Assembly: GCA_018136815.1 (NCBI GenBank)
Contig: CM030935.1
Coordinates: 4,568,159-4,632,158, forward strand
Direction of reading: 5' to 3'
Length of the DNA: 64,000 bases
From: Isochrysis galbana
Taxonomy: Eukaryota > Haptophyta > Isochrysidales > Isochrysidaceae
Shown here: piece after piece, positions 39,595-50,488 of the stretch
Layout: the number at the start of each line of letters is the position of its first letter
Numbering within the stretch: position 1 is the stretch's first letter
Position numbers and translations under genes: made by a program
Notes under the pieces: generated by a model
Databases searched by the model: none
Seen by the model: the letters and a program-made list of their open reading frames with translations, nothing else
What the model was told of the DNA's origin: nothing

Positions 39595-40771
39595 CGACTC
39601 CCCCCGTGCATTATTTATTTTTAGCAAATTTTTATGGATCGCGAAGCGGCAAAGGAATGGGACTAGCGCTCACTCATGACAGGACTCCCTGCCGCGGCAA
39701 GCGCAAGCACCCTTCCCCCCTTGTGCCACCCAGCTCTTCACTAGCCTTCTACCTGCGCTAGCCGGAGCGCCCCTCCCTCCACACTCAGACAGCCCCCCAC
39801 GCCAGGATCCTGTATTGGTCTCGCAGGCAAGGGGGCCTAATGGGAGGGTGAGGAGCAACTCCTCAAAGAGGAGCTGTGGGGAAGGAGATGTCTGAGTGGC
39901 GGCGCTATACCCTTGCGCTAGGCATGGGCAGCGACGCCGCCTCAAGACATGTCCTCCCTCTTGTCTTGAGTCGAAATTTTTGGTGCTTGAAACAGAGGAC
40001 GAGGGGGTTTGTGCTTCTTGGGTTGGTTGTAGATGGAAGAGGGAGTGGGAAAGGAAGTGAAGTGTTGAAAGAGGGCCCAAGGCAGGGCACTGAGTTGTAG
40101 GTACTTGTGGCCCACAAGAGTGGGGCGAAGACGAGAAGTGTATCAACATGTGTCTTGAGTTGAAATATTTGGTGCTTGAAACACAAGGCGAGGGGGTTCG
40201 TGTTGTTTGGGTTGGTTGTAGTGTGAAGGGGGAGTGGGAGAGGGAGTCAAGTGTTGAAAGAGGGCCCAAGGCAGGGCACTGAGTTGTAGGTACTTGTGGC
40301 CCACAAGAGTGGGGTGAAGATGAGAAGTGTGTCAACATGTTGGAAAACAGAGGCATTGAGTGCTCTCTGTGGAAGATTGATGGTTGTGAAGTGCCCTCCC
40401 ATGTTGGGTGCACTGATGGTAGAGGTTTCCACCATGGGGAGGGCAGCTGAACTGCCCTCCCACATGAGGTGCTCTTGGGGTGGGAGGGTTTCCCACTGTT
40501 GGAGGGGGTCTCAAAGACCCCCTGCATGATGCGCAGAGCCATGGTGGCAACCTGTTCGGTGCCAGTGCTCGCCACCCCGCGCGCTCGCGCGGGTGTGGTT
40601 TGGATGGGCTGGATGGGCTTTGAGAGGGCTTTCTGACGAGCCGCCTCGGGCGGCGTGGGGCGTCCCAGGTGGGGCGCAGTGGCGAGGGTCGCCTGAGGCT
40701 CGGGAGCGGTCGCGGCACGCTCCATAGTTCAAACTATAACAATAGTTTTTTTCGACTCCCCCCGTGCATTA
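39595..40771 (-). mobile_element. Complete ORF1-only non-autonomous retroposon with 19-base TSD
   Basis: The 19-base direct repeat CGACTCCCCCCGTGCATTA occurs at 39595-39613 and 40753-40771 and exactly brackets a 1,139-base insert. On the minus strand the insert begins AAAAAAACTATTGTTATAG, has an ATG at 40725 with the N-terminus of the LINE ORF1 family, and ends in an A-rich tail (CTAAAAATAAA). Long perfect target duplication, A-rich 3' end and absence of ORF2 indicate mobilisation by the enzymes of a LINE. It is comparable in design to half-LINE elements. Confidence 0.88.
39670..40725 (-). CDS. ORF1-like protein of the non-autonomous retroposon
   Basis: 351 residues. The N-terminus (MERAATAPEPQATLATAP, GRPTPPEAARQK) and a central part (AVQLPSPWWKPLPSVHPTWE) match the ORF1 of the LINE at 9725-11374 and the fragment at 62950-63274. 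The C-terminal half differs from that LINE. It consists of an almost perfect 63-residue tandem repeat (DNA unit 189 bases, 39963-40152 and 40153-40342) with SSPHSCGPQVPTTQCPALGP and SSTK-F-SR in each unit, plus part of a third. No zinc-binding motif remains. The open frame has been kept through the duplication because the unit is a multiple of three. Confidence 0.7.
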   Translation of the reverse strand: MERAATAPEPQATLATAPHLGRPTPPEAARQKALSKPIQPIQTTPARARGVASTGTEQVATMALRIMQGVFETPSNSGKPSHPKSTSCGRAVQLPSPWWKPLPSVHPTWEGTSQPSIFHREHSMPLFSNMLTHFSSSPHSCGPQVPTTQCPALGPLSTLDSLSHSPFTLQPTQTTRTPSPCVSSTKYFNSRHMLIHFSSSPHSCGPQVPTTQCPALGPLSTLHFLSHSLFHLQPTQEAQTPSSSVSSTKNFDSRQEGGHVLRRRRCPCLAQGYSAATQTSPSPQLLFEELLLTLPLGPLACETNTGSWRGGLSECGGRGAPASAGRRLVKSWVAQGGKGACACRGRESCHE

Positions 40772-41337
40772 CTAGCCCTTGGGTCATTGACCCCCACTTA
40801 TAAAAGTAGAAAGTAGGTTTGCTCTTAGTGGATGATTAGTATGGTGTATGGTATATTAATATTACTTTAATTCAAATTCAAATACTAGTACATAAATATA
40901 AATAAACTCCGGGCCTTACGCGATGTAAAAATAAAATTATTCGCATGGTCCTCTTTCGACGGAACGCGCACTCATGACTCATGAGCTCCCCGAAAGAACC
41001 GCGTTCCGCGCTAGCTGCCGGCGCGCCCTCGCAGGCGATCTCCAAAGGTTAGATCAGCCATGCTCTGACCAATGAATCACGTCCCAAGTCGCAAGCCATG
41101 TATGTTCTCCAGCTTCAAGCGCTTGCATATTGAGGGTTTGGACGAACATGAAATTGAATCGCGAATTGTGGTCCATTCGCCAATACATACTAGTCGGAGA
41201 ACAAGCAAAAAGCTTTTAAGTACCCATAGCTTCCTCTACGTACTAGTCGAAGAACAAGCAAAAAGCCTATTCAGTACCTATCTATAGATTACTCGAATAC
41301 AAAAGACAAAAGGCCAAAGTGCCGAAGTAGGTGGGGC
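40772..41337. other. AT-rich intergenic, small direct repeat
   Basis: The first part is AT-rich. A direct repeat lies at about 41188-41278 (ACTAGTCG-GAGAACAAGCAAAA and TACTAGTCGAAGAACAAGCA). No gene is recognised. Confidence 0.5.
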
Positions 41338-43807
41338 TCATCCACGGTCAAATGCCTCCACGAACGCGAGGAAGAGGGACGTCACAAGTGCGGTGGATAT
41401 GTATAGGACGACGCTCTCAATAAGATCGGGATGGAGCGCGATATCTGCAAGCCAGTGAACACTACCCTTTGTCGACCAAGACTCACGCTGTCCGAGTAAG
41501 GGGATGACAATTACTTTCGGTGCGTCCTCAATCGATTGGTGGTCCGTGCGCCCCGAGATCATCAATGCGAGATCCGCACATGACTCGGCTATCGATGATA
41601 ACAAGTTGTTGCACTCTTGCGGCAATATGGGCAGAGAAATTCCGTGTGCATTCTGGAGCCGTGTCATCATAGAAGACTCAACACGAGGATAAGTTGCATC
41701 ACCGGTCGGACACAACGAGGCCGCCGCAAGTTCACGCGCCTGCTCGAGCAGTGTGATATTGGGCTCTACGAGTAGGTGCCTCAGAGCACGAGTCGAATTG
41801 AACGGCCGCGGGGCAGGCAAGGAACGTGAGGTCGACTGGTTCTTGTCACACGAACATGCACGCTCGTCATCACAGAACACCTCTCGACTTGGCGCGAAGG
41901 GTACGTGCGGAGACGGGACGCACTCCAAGGTCTGGGCAGTCGCATTGGAAATTGCGATGCAGTCGAATGTCCTCTCGGAGGCGTCGTCGCGGTCGGCCGG
42001 TAAAATATGCTCAGTCTTGCTAGTCGGGTGCTGCCGCCTCTCGCCTGTAGCGCCTGGTGCAAGGGCCTCCTCCATCGCAATGGACTTACGCTGTCTGACC
42101 GTCGCCACACGCCGGAGCTGGGCACATTGGTTCGCCTGAATCTCCCTTATCAAATATTTCCGCTGCCAAATTGCAGTGTACGCCTCGTTCACGCCCAAGT
42201 ATGCCTGTGGAGACAGAGCAGCCGTGCCAGTGGGGGGGGAGGGGGGGTTAGAAGGGCGAAGTGGGTAGAAACTTCAGCTAGCAAGGAGTTGTATAATGCG
42301 CATGCCCCTACCACAAAGGTCACCAGGCTAAGCGGCAGCGGCGCACAATGGCAAAGGAGAGCAAAGTCATCACGGGCCCCTGCAGGATGCCAAAAATGGT
42401 AACTGACCAAGGACCTCGCTCCTCCGAGTAGGTTACACGGCGAATTTCGCGCAAGAGGGTCGAGAAGATGAGTACAAAGGCTGCATGCCCTCGGATGCGC
42501 ACAAGACCTGGCGCTGTTACGACGAAAGCGGCGAGGAAGAAGTCGATCAGGGGCTTCGCAGCATCCATGGCAAGCTTGGTTGGGAGTCCGAGCCACATTG
42601 CTGTGTTTGGCGCACGCTGCATTGTGCTAGACGACGGCTCCGCGAGCTGGTCCGGGTAACTGGCGGACATGGGCTTGAGCTTTGCTGCTGAGTCGCTCGC
42701 ACAGGCAACGAGATGGAAGTCGTATGCCGCCAGCATGAGTCGCGCTATCATGAGAATGCTCAGAGTGTACTTGAACGGGCGGCCCATGCTGCAAAGCCTC
42801 ATGTGCCGGTTGTGGGGCAACAGCGACGGCCCGATGATAACAATGAAAGCGGCGAGGAGAACCACAGGGACGCGAGCACAGCCCTCGTCGGGCAAGAAGT
42901 AGGCAGTCTCCTCAATCATCAACGCCATAGCGAAGAACGCAAACACAGCGTTGATCGTAGCGAGGGGGCCGTTGGTCCAGGCCTTGGAGATCGCCATGGG
43001 GTCACACAGCTTCTTGATTTCCTCGTCGTGATCCAGACCGACGCGAAGAGCACCCATGGCCTGCTCTCGCTCGAGGCTAAAGGTGAGCGCTGCTGTAGAG
43101 GCTGCCTGCGTCAACATCGCACTAAATAGGAGTGCCACAGGGCCGCGCAGTAGGAAGAGTGGCAGACTGCGCTCCAGCAGGTAGGCGTAGCGGACTGCGT
43201 CGCTAATAGCGCTCGCGAGGAGCACCCACAAGAAGTCGTTCCTTTTCGTCGCTGGGCAGGGCAGGATGGCCCAGAGGATGCCGATGTGGAGCTTCCAGAA
43301 CATGTAGAAGTCGTCGAGATGCAGACTAAAGAGAGTCTCCCGCGCCGGGTTATTGAATGCGTGCAACGTGGTGAGTGCCGAACTGACGACACGCTGGGCT
43401 ACGAATGCGCCCATCAGGCTGCTCTGCGGGAGGTGGACTCCGAAGAGGGGCCTCGGAGCTTGGTCGCGACTCATGAACACCATGATGCAGCTCAAGCACG
43501 TTAGGCAAATACACTGGAAGTACCAGATAGACGAGCCGAGCTCGACGGCGAGGGCGCCGCTCAGCAAGATCACGTTGATGCTCAGCAGTAGCGAGAGGGC
43601 CTGCAGCTGCTGCTGTAGCCGCTTGACAAATGGGAGTTCTGCGGCGTTGACCAGTCTCTCTCCCGAAAGCATCCTGCACACTAGGCTGGTCGAGCGGCAG
43701 AGGACGGGCATGGGGTGCGCGGGCGGCGGCTCGCCATGGACCAGCTGGTTCGCCTCGCTCCGCACCCATTCCGCACACGCCCTCCAGCCTACCGAGCTCA
43801 TGAGCAT
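41338..43807 (-). CDS. Large multi-pass membrane protein, two exons, unknown
   Basis: Exon 1 is 43807-42347 and exon 2 is 42204-41338, joined in phase 0 through a GTGCGC donor (a donor at 42323 is also possible but breaks the frame). About 775 residues. Exon 1 encodes ten or so hydrophobic helices, such as LSLLLSINVILLSGALAVEL, WYFQCICLTCLSCIMVFM, LLFSAMLTQAASTAALTF, INAVFAFFAMALMIEETAYF, VVLLAAFIVIIGPSLL and PVMTLLSFAI. Exon 2 continues the last helix, then gives a soluble region of about 250 residues with Cys pairs (CDDERACSCD), and ends with one more membrane helix (VVLYISTALVTSLFLAFVEAF) just before the stop. No transporter, channel or receptor signature is evident. A start at 43807 follows a purine-rich tract. 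Confidence 0.75.
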
Positions 43808-43809
43808 CG

Positions 43810-44060
43810 TCCGAAGGGGAAGGGGGAATTGGAGAATGGGGAATGGGGGATTGGGGGAGGGAGGGAAAAGGGGAAGGGGGGGAAAGGGAAGGGCGAGGGG
43901 CAAGAGAGTAGAGAAGAAAGAGGGGGAAAGAGTGGGAAAAGGGGGGGGGCGGTGGGCGAGCGTCGGGGGCTGGGGGGACAGCAACTCGGCGTGAGAATGA
44001 GACTTGCTTCCCGCGAACCGCCCCCCCCCCCCCCCCCCCCCCCCTTCTTCCACCCGCGCC
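43810..44060. repeat. Purine-rich tract ending in poly-C
   Basis: On the plus strand this is GA/GGG-rich to 43980 and then a run of about 22 C at 44024-44044. It is the upstream side of the membrane-protein gene, where its coding strand is CT-rich. Confidence 0.85.
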
Positions 44061-44391
44061 GGGAGATTCAAATGTTGGTATGAGAGCGCGGGTGTGGGCG
44101 GAAGGGGGAGTCCCCGTCTTTCCTCTCTTTCTCTCACGTAGAGGGAGGGGCATCATACACAATGTAACACACACCGGAAAGAGATGCGAGGTGAGTGCTG
44201 AGGCGAGAGAGGACGAAAGGAGTGAAAGGATGAAGGGAAAAGGTGCGGGGAGCAGAGAAGCTGGTATCGGGTTTGGTGCCGATGACCACATTCATTCATC
44301 CCCCAACCTCACTCTGTATATGCTGCGAGAGGAGGAGCCGGACCTCGGAGCTTACTCACGGCTTTTCACAAAACGCCTCGGTCGTGCCAAA

Positions 44392-44481
44392 CGTGACGAG
44401 ACCCTCTCTCATAATCGCGAACCTTGACGAGACCTTCCCTCATAATCGCCCAACTTGACGAGACCTTCTCATGATGGCCAC
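44392..44481 (+). repeat. 31-base tandem repeat, about three units
   Basis: Units begin TTGACGAGACCTTC and contain CTCATAATCGC; the third is shortened. Confidence 0.85.
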
Positions 44482-44818
44482 TCGATTGGGCGCACTCTCA
44501 TGGTAATCAGCGGTGCTAATCCACGAACCCCGAGAGCGAGAGCGCGCCTCCGAAACCTACTCTGTGCTCTGTGCATTCCGCTTGTACCGCCCCCTTCCGC
44601 CCCTTTTCACTCACCTCTCATCCCTTTCCTCTCACTCATATTCGGGGATTTTTGCTCTGTAAGTGAAAAGTTCAAATGGCAAGTCGGCAACAGTCGGTAG
44701 TCAGCATGATTTTGCCCTCGTAGTGCCGCAAGCCCCTGTGGGACCATGGGACCAGTGAAAGAATGAAGAATTTGGTGGGTTGGGGATCATTTGGGAACCC
44801 GAGTCGGGCGTCGGGCGG

Positions 44819-44893
44819 CGGGCGGCTCCAGAGCCGGAGATATGACCTGCCCCGGGCGGCTCCAGAGCCGGAGATATATGACCTGCCCCGGGC
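44819..44893 (+). repeat. Tandem repeat, two units of about 37 bases
   Basis: GGCGGCTCCAGAGCCGGAGA with ATATGACCTGCCCCGG occurs twice in tandem; each unit holds a small palindrome (GGCTCCAGAGCC). Confidence 0.9.
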
Positions 44894-45109
44894 AAAAAGT
44901 GTAGCCCGGTCACTCAATCTTTTTAACCACTATTTTCCACCTTCCTTGGGTCTTGGGTGTCCAAGTCCAAGGATTCCGCAGGGTCCCCCCCTACCCCCTA
45001 CCTGCCCCTGCCCCGGCAACCGCATCCCCCCTTCGACGAACCCACGACCCCCCTCCTGCCCCACGAAAGACAATGGCATCCCTAGATGGCACACACAACT
45101 CAGCCCTGG

Positions 45110-45262
45110 AGTATGGAGTATATGCATATGCCGGCGGCTGTATACATAGTGTATACATATAGTATACATAGCTGACATCTGTACACACGGTCAGGGTCAG
45201 GGTCAAGGTACATCTATTATCTATATACTGCTACAGTATCTATATATACATATAGCTATACG
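45110..45262. repeat. Cluster of GTATACATA motifs
   Basis: TATGCATATG, TGTATACATAGTG, GTATACATATAG, GTATACATAGC, CTATATACTG, ACAGTATCTATA and TATACATATAG-type words, in both orientations, fill about 150 bases. Confidence 0.75.
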
Positions 45263-45494
45263 ACTTTGTCTATGTGCTCGCACGTGCCACGTGCCACGTG
45301 CTTACTTCTCACACCTATACCTATACCGCTGAGCCGCTGAGTCGGAGTTCGCCACGCCAAGTAAGTATCGAGTATCGCCGGAAGCCGGAAGCGGGCGGCA
45401 CCCCACACCCTAGTCTGCAAACCCCAGCCTCTACCTCTATCTTCTATCTACATCTACATCTACATGTTGCATTCATTCATACCCGTCGGATCCA

Positions 45495-45880
45495 GAGTTA
45501 GCCCGGTCACTCACTATGGGGGTGCGGAGGGCACCAGCTGCAATGGGTAAATGAAGGGCCAAATAAGCTCCCTATAGGTTCCAGTAGGATGGATCAGCAA
45601 AAAAATTGGGGGGATCTCCGTCGAAATTTTCGAAAAATACCGAATTTCAGGCCTTCGATGACGGTGCGCGAAATACAATCGGGCCCCCTTCCGGTATATT
45701 TTTAGTGAGGCCCTTCATGCGAGGCACAAACATCGAACAGCGAGGAAGCTTGTGACGCCAACTCACAAATTCCACAAAGCGTGGTTCTATGCACACTGGA
45801 CCATAAGTCAAACTAGTAATTTTGCACTTCAATGTGTACGAAAGTATCACAAAACTCAAGACGCTTACGTGAACCACTAG
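45495..45880 (+). repeat. GCCCGGTCACTCACTA family, long copy A
   Basis: Starts with TTAGCCCGGTCACTCACTA and is similar over about 370 bases to 57290-57650. The minus strand of both copies conserves a short frame containing CIE, VSWRHK, then MFVPRMKGLTKNIPEGGP and VFRAPS. The opposite end is not resolved. Confidence 0.85.
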
Positions 45881-45959
45881 TCACCGAGGGCTAGAGCGGC
45901 TAATTTGGCACCGCGACCGGTCGGACGGCATGGTCTTTTTCTGATCCATTTCAACAAGT

Positions 45960-46340
45960 GACAGCACACAACGTCAAATCAAGATATGCTGCCCTAGTTG
46001 CCGAGCCAATTGCCCCCTCCAGCCTCGCACATCTTGTCGAATATCGGCATTGGCGTAGAAACCGCGTCAACGTTTACGTACCGAGATGCGCTCGAGTACC
46101 CAACTTCCCACAGCTACCGAGCGCGCTGCCGACGCTTTCTCGGTCTCCCACTGGGATAGAATGCCTCCCCAGGCACCATATCCGAATATGCCGCCCTAGC
46201 AGCCACGCCAATCGCCGCCCCCGCCCCCGCCCGCGCGCATCGCGCCATAGTCGGCAGGAGCCAAATTCATGTACCTAGCGGCCTCGGCGCACGCCTATGC
46301 GGTGAAGGCGGAGGTGAGAGGTGAACACGCCACACACCAG
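45960..46340. other. Diverged direct repeat
   Basis: The words ATATGCTGCCCTAGTTGCC and ATATGCCGCCCTAGCAGCC head two segments (about 45985 and 46188) that both continue with CAATTGCCCCC or CAATCGCCGCC. This may be old coding debris. No domain is recognised. Confidence 0.4.
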
Positions 46341-46966
46341 CTCTCAAAATTTCGGATCAACGGTAGGCGCGAGCGCGTGGGGCCGGGCCAGGAGGCTTGG
46401 TGTCGAGTCGAGCGGAGCCGGAGGGCTCTGGGCCACTCCGTCGCGAGCGGCACCGGCGGTTAGCGCGGCGCCTTGGCCCTCCTCCCCGCCGGGAGTCGGT
46501 TGAATGAAATTCTGGATGGGGTCGGGCATCCCCATTTGGGTGTCTGGACTGGGAACGAACGGCGAACGAAGGGCTGTGGGGCGGTGAGGTGCTCCTAGCG
46601 GCCCTAGTGTGTTGGATAGTAAGAGATTGTTAGACCTACAAAGAACTCTTCCCTCAGGGAGGGAGCCTAGGCTGCTTGAGTGCAGCGACGCAGCGAACAA
46701 CGACAACAGGATACACCGACTCACGAACACACCGGAATCATTCACCCAAACCAAGCAAATTATCAAGCAACCGCGACCCCAAATCACCGATAACTCAAAC
46801 ACGTCGCGAGAGACGGAGAGAGAGAGCGAGCGAGAGAGAGAGACTCCGCAGCGACGGCCGGAGCGTGTCTCCGTTGTAACTTCCCACGTAGCGGAGAGTC
46901 CGAAGGGGAGCGTCATGTCGCGCGACCACGGCGATCACTTTGGATACAGATCGCGACGAGATATCT

Positions 46967-47383
46967 TCACGACCGAATAAATCTTGCCGCCTCACGGTCA
47001 AACTCGTTCACATTTAACTGGTCAATCATATCGTTCAACACGCTATCGAAGGCGGACTTTAGCTCTTCCTCCTCCTTCTCGATCGTCTCTAGCGAGGGCG
47101 GCTCGCCAGAGGACAACCCCGGAACACTGGTCGCACCGGGTGCGATTGCCTTGACAAGCAGAGCGCCGATGTAGTCGGCAGCGCGCTTTGTGCGCTCAAG
47201 AGGAGGGGGTGCATGCTTCTGGTGTTTTGGACAGTCCTTGGTAGCTTCCGAGTCGAGCAGGCGCTTCATGCTTACGACCGCACGAGTGGCTTCATCCGGA
47301 GCGGCGGCTCCCTTAACCAGTACCTCGGCGTTACACGAATCCTTATTCATCTGCAAGGAGTATGCGGACAGTGAGCGCTGCAA
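46967..47383 (-). CDS. Hypothetical protein exon
   Basis: 138 codons (MQRSLSAYSLQMNKDSCNAE to NVNEFDREAARFIRS) with a steady third-position GC pattern, a Lys/Arg-rich middle and an acidic helical C-terminal part (ETIEKEEEELKSAFDSVLND). No known domain is seen. It may be part of a longer spliced gene; partners were not found. To the left, 46344-46916 has an open frame with a possible membrane segment but poor coding character. Confidence 0.4.
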   Translation of the reverse strand: MQRSLSAYSLQMNKDSCNAEVLVKGAAAPDEATRAVVSMKRLLDSEATKDCPKHQKHAPPPLERTKRAADYIGALLVKAIAPGATSVPGLSSGEPPSLETIEKEEEELKSAFDSVLNDMIDQLNVNEFDREAARFIRS

Positions 47384-47879
47384 GTCATACCTTTCTTTTT
47401 GACCCTTGCTACCCCCACGACCGCCCGTGTGGCGACTTCTCGCGAGCTTGGGCGGTCTTTCTCTCCCTCCCTCCTACCCATCCACTCCGTCAGCCAAACG
47501 GAACAGTGCCACGTGAGGGTATGAGGGGGGGGGAAGCATTGCTCTATGTGCTGCTTCCGCTCGCCCGGCGCTGCCCTCGCTCAGCCCAGCCACTGTCCCT
47601 CCCGGTCAGGAGACGTTGGCGCGCCTCTCCGCCCGCCTATGTGGACGCATCTCCTCCCGCCTATGGGACGCCTGCGCGCCTTCGTACGGCGGGGTGGGGT
47701 GCAACCACCTGCGCTGGGGTGGCTGAAGGGAGCGAGGGCGCGGTGAAAGGGCAGGACCGGCTGCGATGTCCCCTTTTCTACGGTCAAATCGCCTTGCTGC
47801 ACGTTTGTACTGTAAAAAAGGGGGTCCTTTAAGTAGAACTTATACCGTCCACATGGGGGGCATTTGCGAAAAAAACAAC

Positions 47880-48200
47880 CAAACCTGAGGTTGCACCCTC
47901 TTATCCTCCTATGGAGGATGTGCTTGAAGTGCATTATACGAGTCGCGTAGAGTTAGAAAGTTGTACTTATATAGTTGTGATATCTGTTTCCATTTCCCCG
48001 CTAGGGCCGGTAGCCTCTTTCCCCATCTTATCGTGGACTTCTGTCTCTTTGTCTTCCGATTTGCGAGGAACGCCTGGGTCAACGGCCCTTGACGCTTATA
48101 TCCTCCAGGTTGTGTGGCGCGAGCCCTGAAAGGTGTACTCTTGAATGTGAACAATGTAAATGCAACATGCAAGGAGCATAGCGGCATGATGCAATCTCGC
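47880..48200 (-). mobile_element. LINE ORF2 fragment, third copy
   Basis: On the minus strand the fragments EYTFQGSRHTTWR, GKEATGPSGEMETDITTI and the word MHFKHILHRRI match the LINE copies at 21100-21310 and 37880-37940. It is short, with in-frame stops. Confidence 0.75.
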
Positions 48201-48583
48201 GAATGAGAGCAACCGCCTGTCAGCCAGGACGGCTCGAGACAACTCAATGCTTCGGCATGATGTCGCATTGTTTGTAGAAGTATCACTACATATGCATGCA
48301 TTAGACACGACACAACGCACAAGTGTACATAGTACAAAGCGGCCCGGGTCGATATCACCTTGCACGAGCTGCGCGCTACTTGACATTAACTGTGGCCTCA
48401 GAAGAAGGGGGCATGCAGCCCGACAACATGGGCACGGACGCTACAACAAAAGGAGGCGTGCAGCACGGCGAGAGGGGCACGAGCGTGATCGCGTCTCGCT
48501 CAAGAGCGGCCACGCCCACGTGCCGAACATCTCCATGTGCCCCGCCCTCGCTTCCCTAGGACTACAGGCTTGAGCCCAGTTAC

Positions 48584-49057
48584 CTTTTGCGCTTCGAGAG
48601 CTGCCACGCGATTGTGCGCCTGCAACTTCTCTGCAGTTGTTCCCGTCGCCTCCGCTTTCCTCGCAACTTCTTTTGCCTCCTGATATTGTATCTCCCACCT
48701 CTTGTCCGCTTCTGAAGACGCAGACGCCTCGGCCGTCGCCACGCAGTCTGTGCACCTTTGCTTGCCTTCCCCCTTTTGGATCTGTGCACGTGTGAAGCGG
48801 GAAGCCGGCTTGGATACGCCGCACGCGCTACACACCGCCTCTACCGCGCCAGTGCCGTCCTCTGCCTCAACCTTGGCAGTGGCGGCCGCACGCTCAGTCG
48901 CCGCCGCCGCCTCGACGCATTGCTTGCAGGTGAGTTTTGCGTCGTGACTGCGGTGGCGCTCGATCATCCGCTTCGAGAAGGAGGCGGCCGTCAGCCGCTT
49001 CTGTCGGCACACACTGCACTCGAAGTTTCCGGCCCAGTCACTCCGCCCATCCGCCAT
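48584..49057 (-). CDS. Protein with two Stc1-like zinc-binding units
   Basis: The frame begins MADGRSDWAGNFECSVCRQK. Two units follow, each with paired cysteines: C14-x2-C17...C44-x2-C47 with LTAASFSKRMIERH between them, and C76-x2-C79...C102-x2-C105 with ASRFTRAQIQKGEG between. The C-x2-C, 'F-S/T-x-x-Q/M', C-x2-C layout is that of the Stc1 zinc domain. In fission yeast Stc1 links the RNAi machinery to heterochromatin methylation; in algae the role is unknown. A coiled Ala/Glu-rich helix follows to 48584, where a GTAACT donor in phase 0 ends the exon. A possible next exon starts at 48436 (RPCPCCRAACPLLL) but runs toward LINE debris, so the 3' end is unresolved. Confidence 0.65.
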
Positions 49058-49353
49058 CTGGACGTGTGTACGGCTGGCTGAGTGTCGTGCAGAGATGAAG
49101 GATGAAGCAGAGAAGTGAGCTCTTCCAACGGGGAGAGGGCGGGCTCACAGCAGAGGAGAGAGACGCAGCACCAGAACAGATGCCAGCTCTCGACGAGAGC
49201 AGGCGCGCGCTCTCTCAAGCCCACGGCCGCGACGCTCCCCCTTCCCCCTCCCCCCCGCCCTCCCTCTCTCGGCGGAGAAACAAGAAAAGACCCCCTCCTC
49301 AGGTGGTCCGCGGATGTGAGAGGGAGGGGCCACCCACACGGTATCTATCGTCA

Positions 49354-49600
49354 CCTAGATGCGAAATACGTACCATATTGGCCGTATTTGGCCACTGGCC
49401 AAACAAATACACACTACTATATTTGAAGCGCGTCCTGGGCCCAGATGGGAAATGCATATTTAAGGTTTTTGACCAGAGGCCAAATACATATGTATTTGGC
49501 TGTACTTGAAGCGCGTCCTGGGTTGTAGGCCTCGAATGTATTTTTGAAATGGATTTGGCCGGAGGCCAAATCCAAATGCATATGTATTTGGCTGTATTAA
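49354..49600. repeat. Cluster of AAATAC/GTATTT motifs, second locus
   Basis: Contains GTATTTGGCC, AAATACATATGTATTTGGC and two copies of TTGAAGCGCGTCCTGGG. It matches 15433-15607 in inverted orientation. Confidence 0.85.
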
Positions 49601-49617
49601 GACCCGTAACAGGTTTG

Positions 49618-49765
49618 ATTTTAGCAATCTGGATATCTGGTTGGAGTTCAGATTTGGTATCCAGATAGTATCCGGATACCTCTGGAGCTCGTTAGATACT
49701 GAGATAGATACTGAGAGCAGTTGGGCAGACATGCCATCAGTTATGCCAGATATTCGGAATATCCG
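49618..49765. repeat. Cluster of GGATATC/GATACC motifs
   Basis: Directly follows the previous cluster. Words such as TCTGGATATCTGG, GGTATCCAGATAG, TATCCGGATACC and GAGATAGATACTGAG recur in both orientations. The same words occur at 51531-51715. Confidence 0.85.
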
Positions 49766-49799
49766 GGTATCAGGAACTTATTCTTTTATTCCCCCGGCC

Positions 49800-50488
49800 A
49801 CCTTAAATAGATCGGCGTGCCACTACTCCGTGCGATGGCGTGGCCGCGTCCCTCCTTCCATTGGGTACCTTTGTCCTTTGTTGCTTGTGAGAGTTACTTG
49901 CGTTTGTAGTCTCTTCAGCCTTGTCCCAAGTACCCATGGGGAGGTGGGAGATGGTGCATATTAGATTGTATGATGAGTTCTATACATAGGCTAACATGAT
50001 GACTTAGAGCTCTCAGGGGGCAGGGGGTGCTGCTCAACTCCTCACAACAAGGTGCAGTGACAGCCCCCCTCCCCCCCCTAACACACCTATGGTCACCAAC
50101 ATTCAACGCATGTAACACAAGAGTCCTACCCCCCCATTGTTAGACCTAGTTGCCTAGCCCCAGCCCAGATGAGCTGAAGCTAGCCAACTAGGACGGAGAT
50201 GGCGATTGCAGTTGCAATGAGGGAAATATGTGTGCTGGCACCCCCTCTTGACACCCGTAGGTTTGCCAAGAGGCAGGAGATGTGGAATGAATGAGAGTTG
50301 TGGCAAGAGCACAAGAGCACTAGGGGGACGTCACTCTGGGAGTGGCACCGAACCCCAAACGGTGCGTTTGAACTTGAACTTCAAGTGCTCTTGCCACAAC
50401 TCCCTGTCTAATGCCCCATGTCCCCTTCATGGGTCTATTGCAATTGTGAACCAGTCAGCTGGTCAGATGTTAATTGGAGCACCAATGC
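49800..50488. other. Intergenic
   Basis: No gene is recognised. A direct repeat of about 20 bases (TTGTGGCAAGAGCACAAGAG and its inverted partner AGTGCTCTTGCCACAA) lies at 50295-50400 and could form a hairpin with a loop of about 70 bases. Confidence 0.45.

Noticed and set aside
45960-46340. Possible gene in diverged direct repeats
   Set aside because: Frames change repeatedly and no domain is recognised; kept only as a repeat entry.
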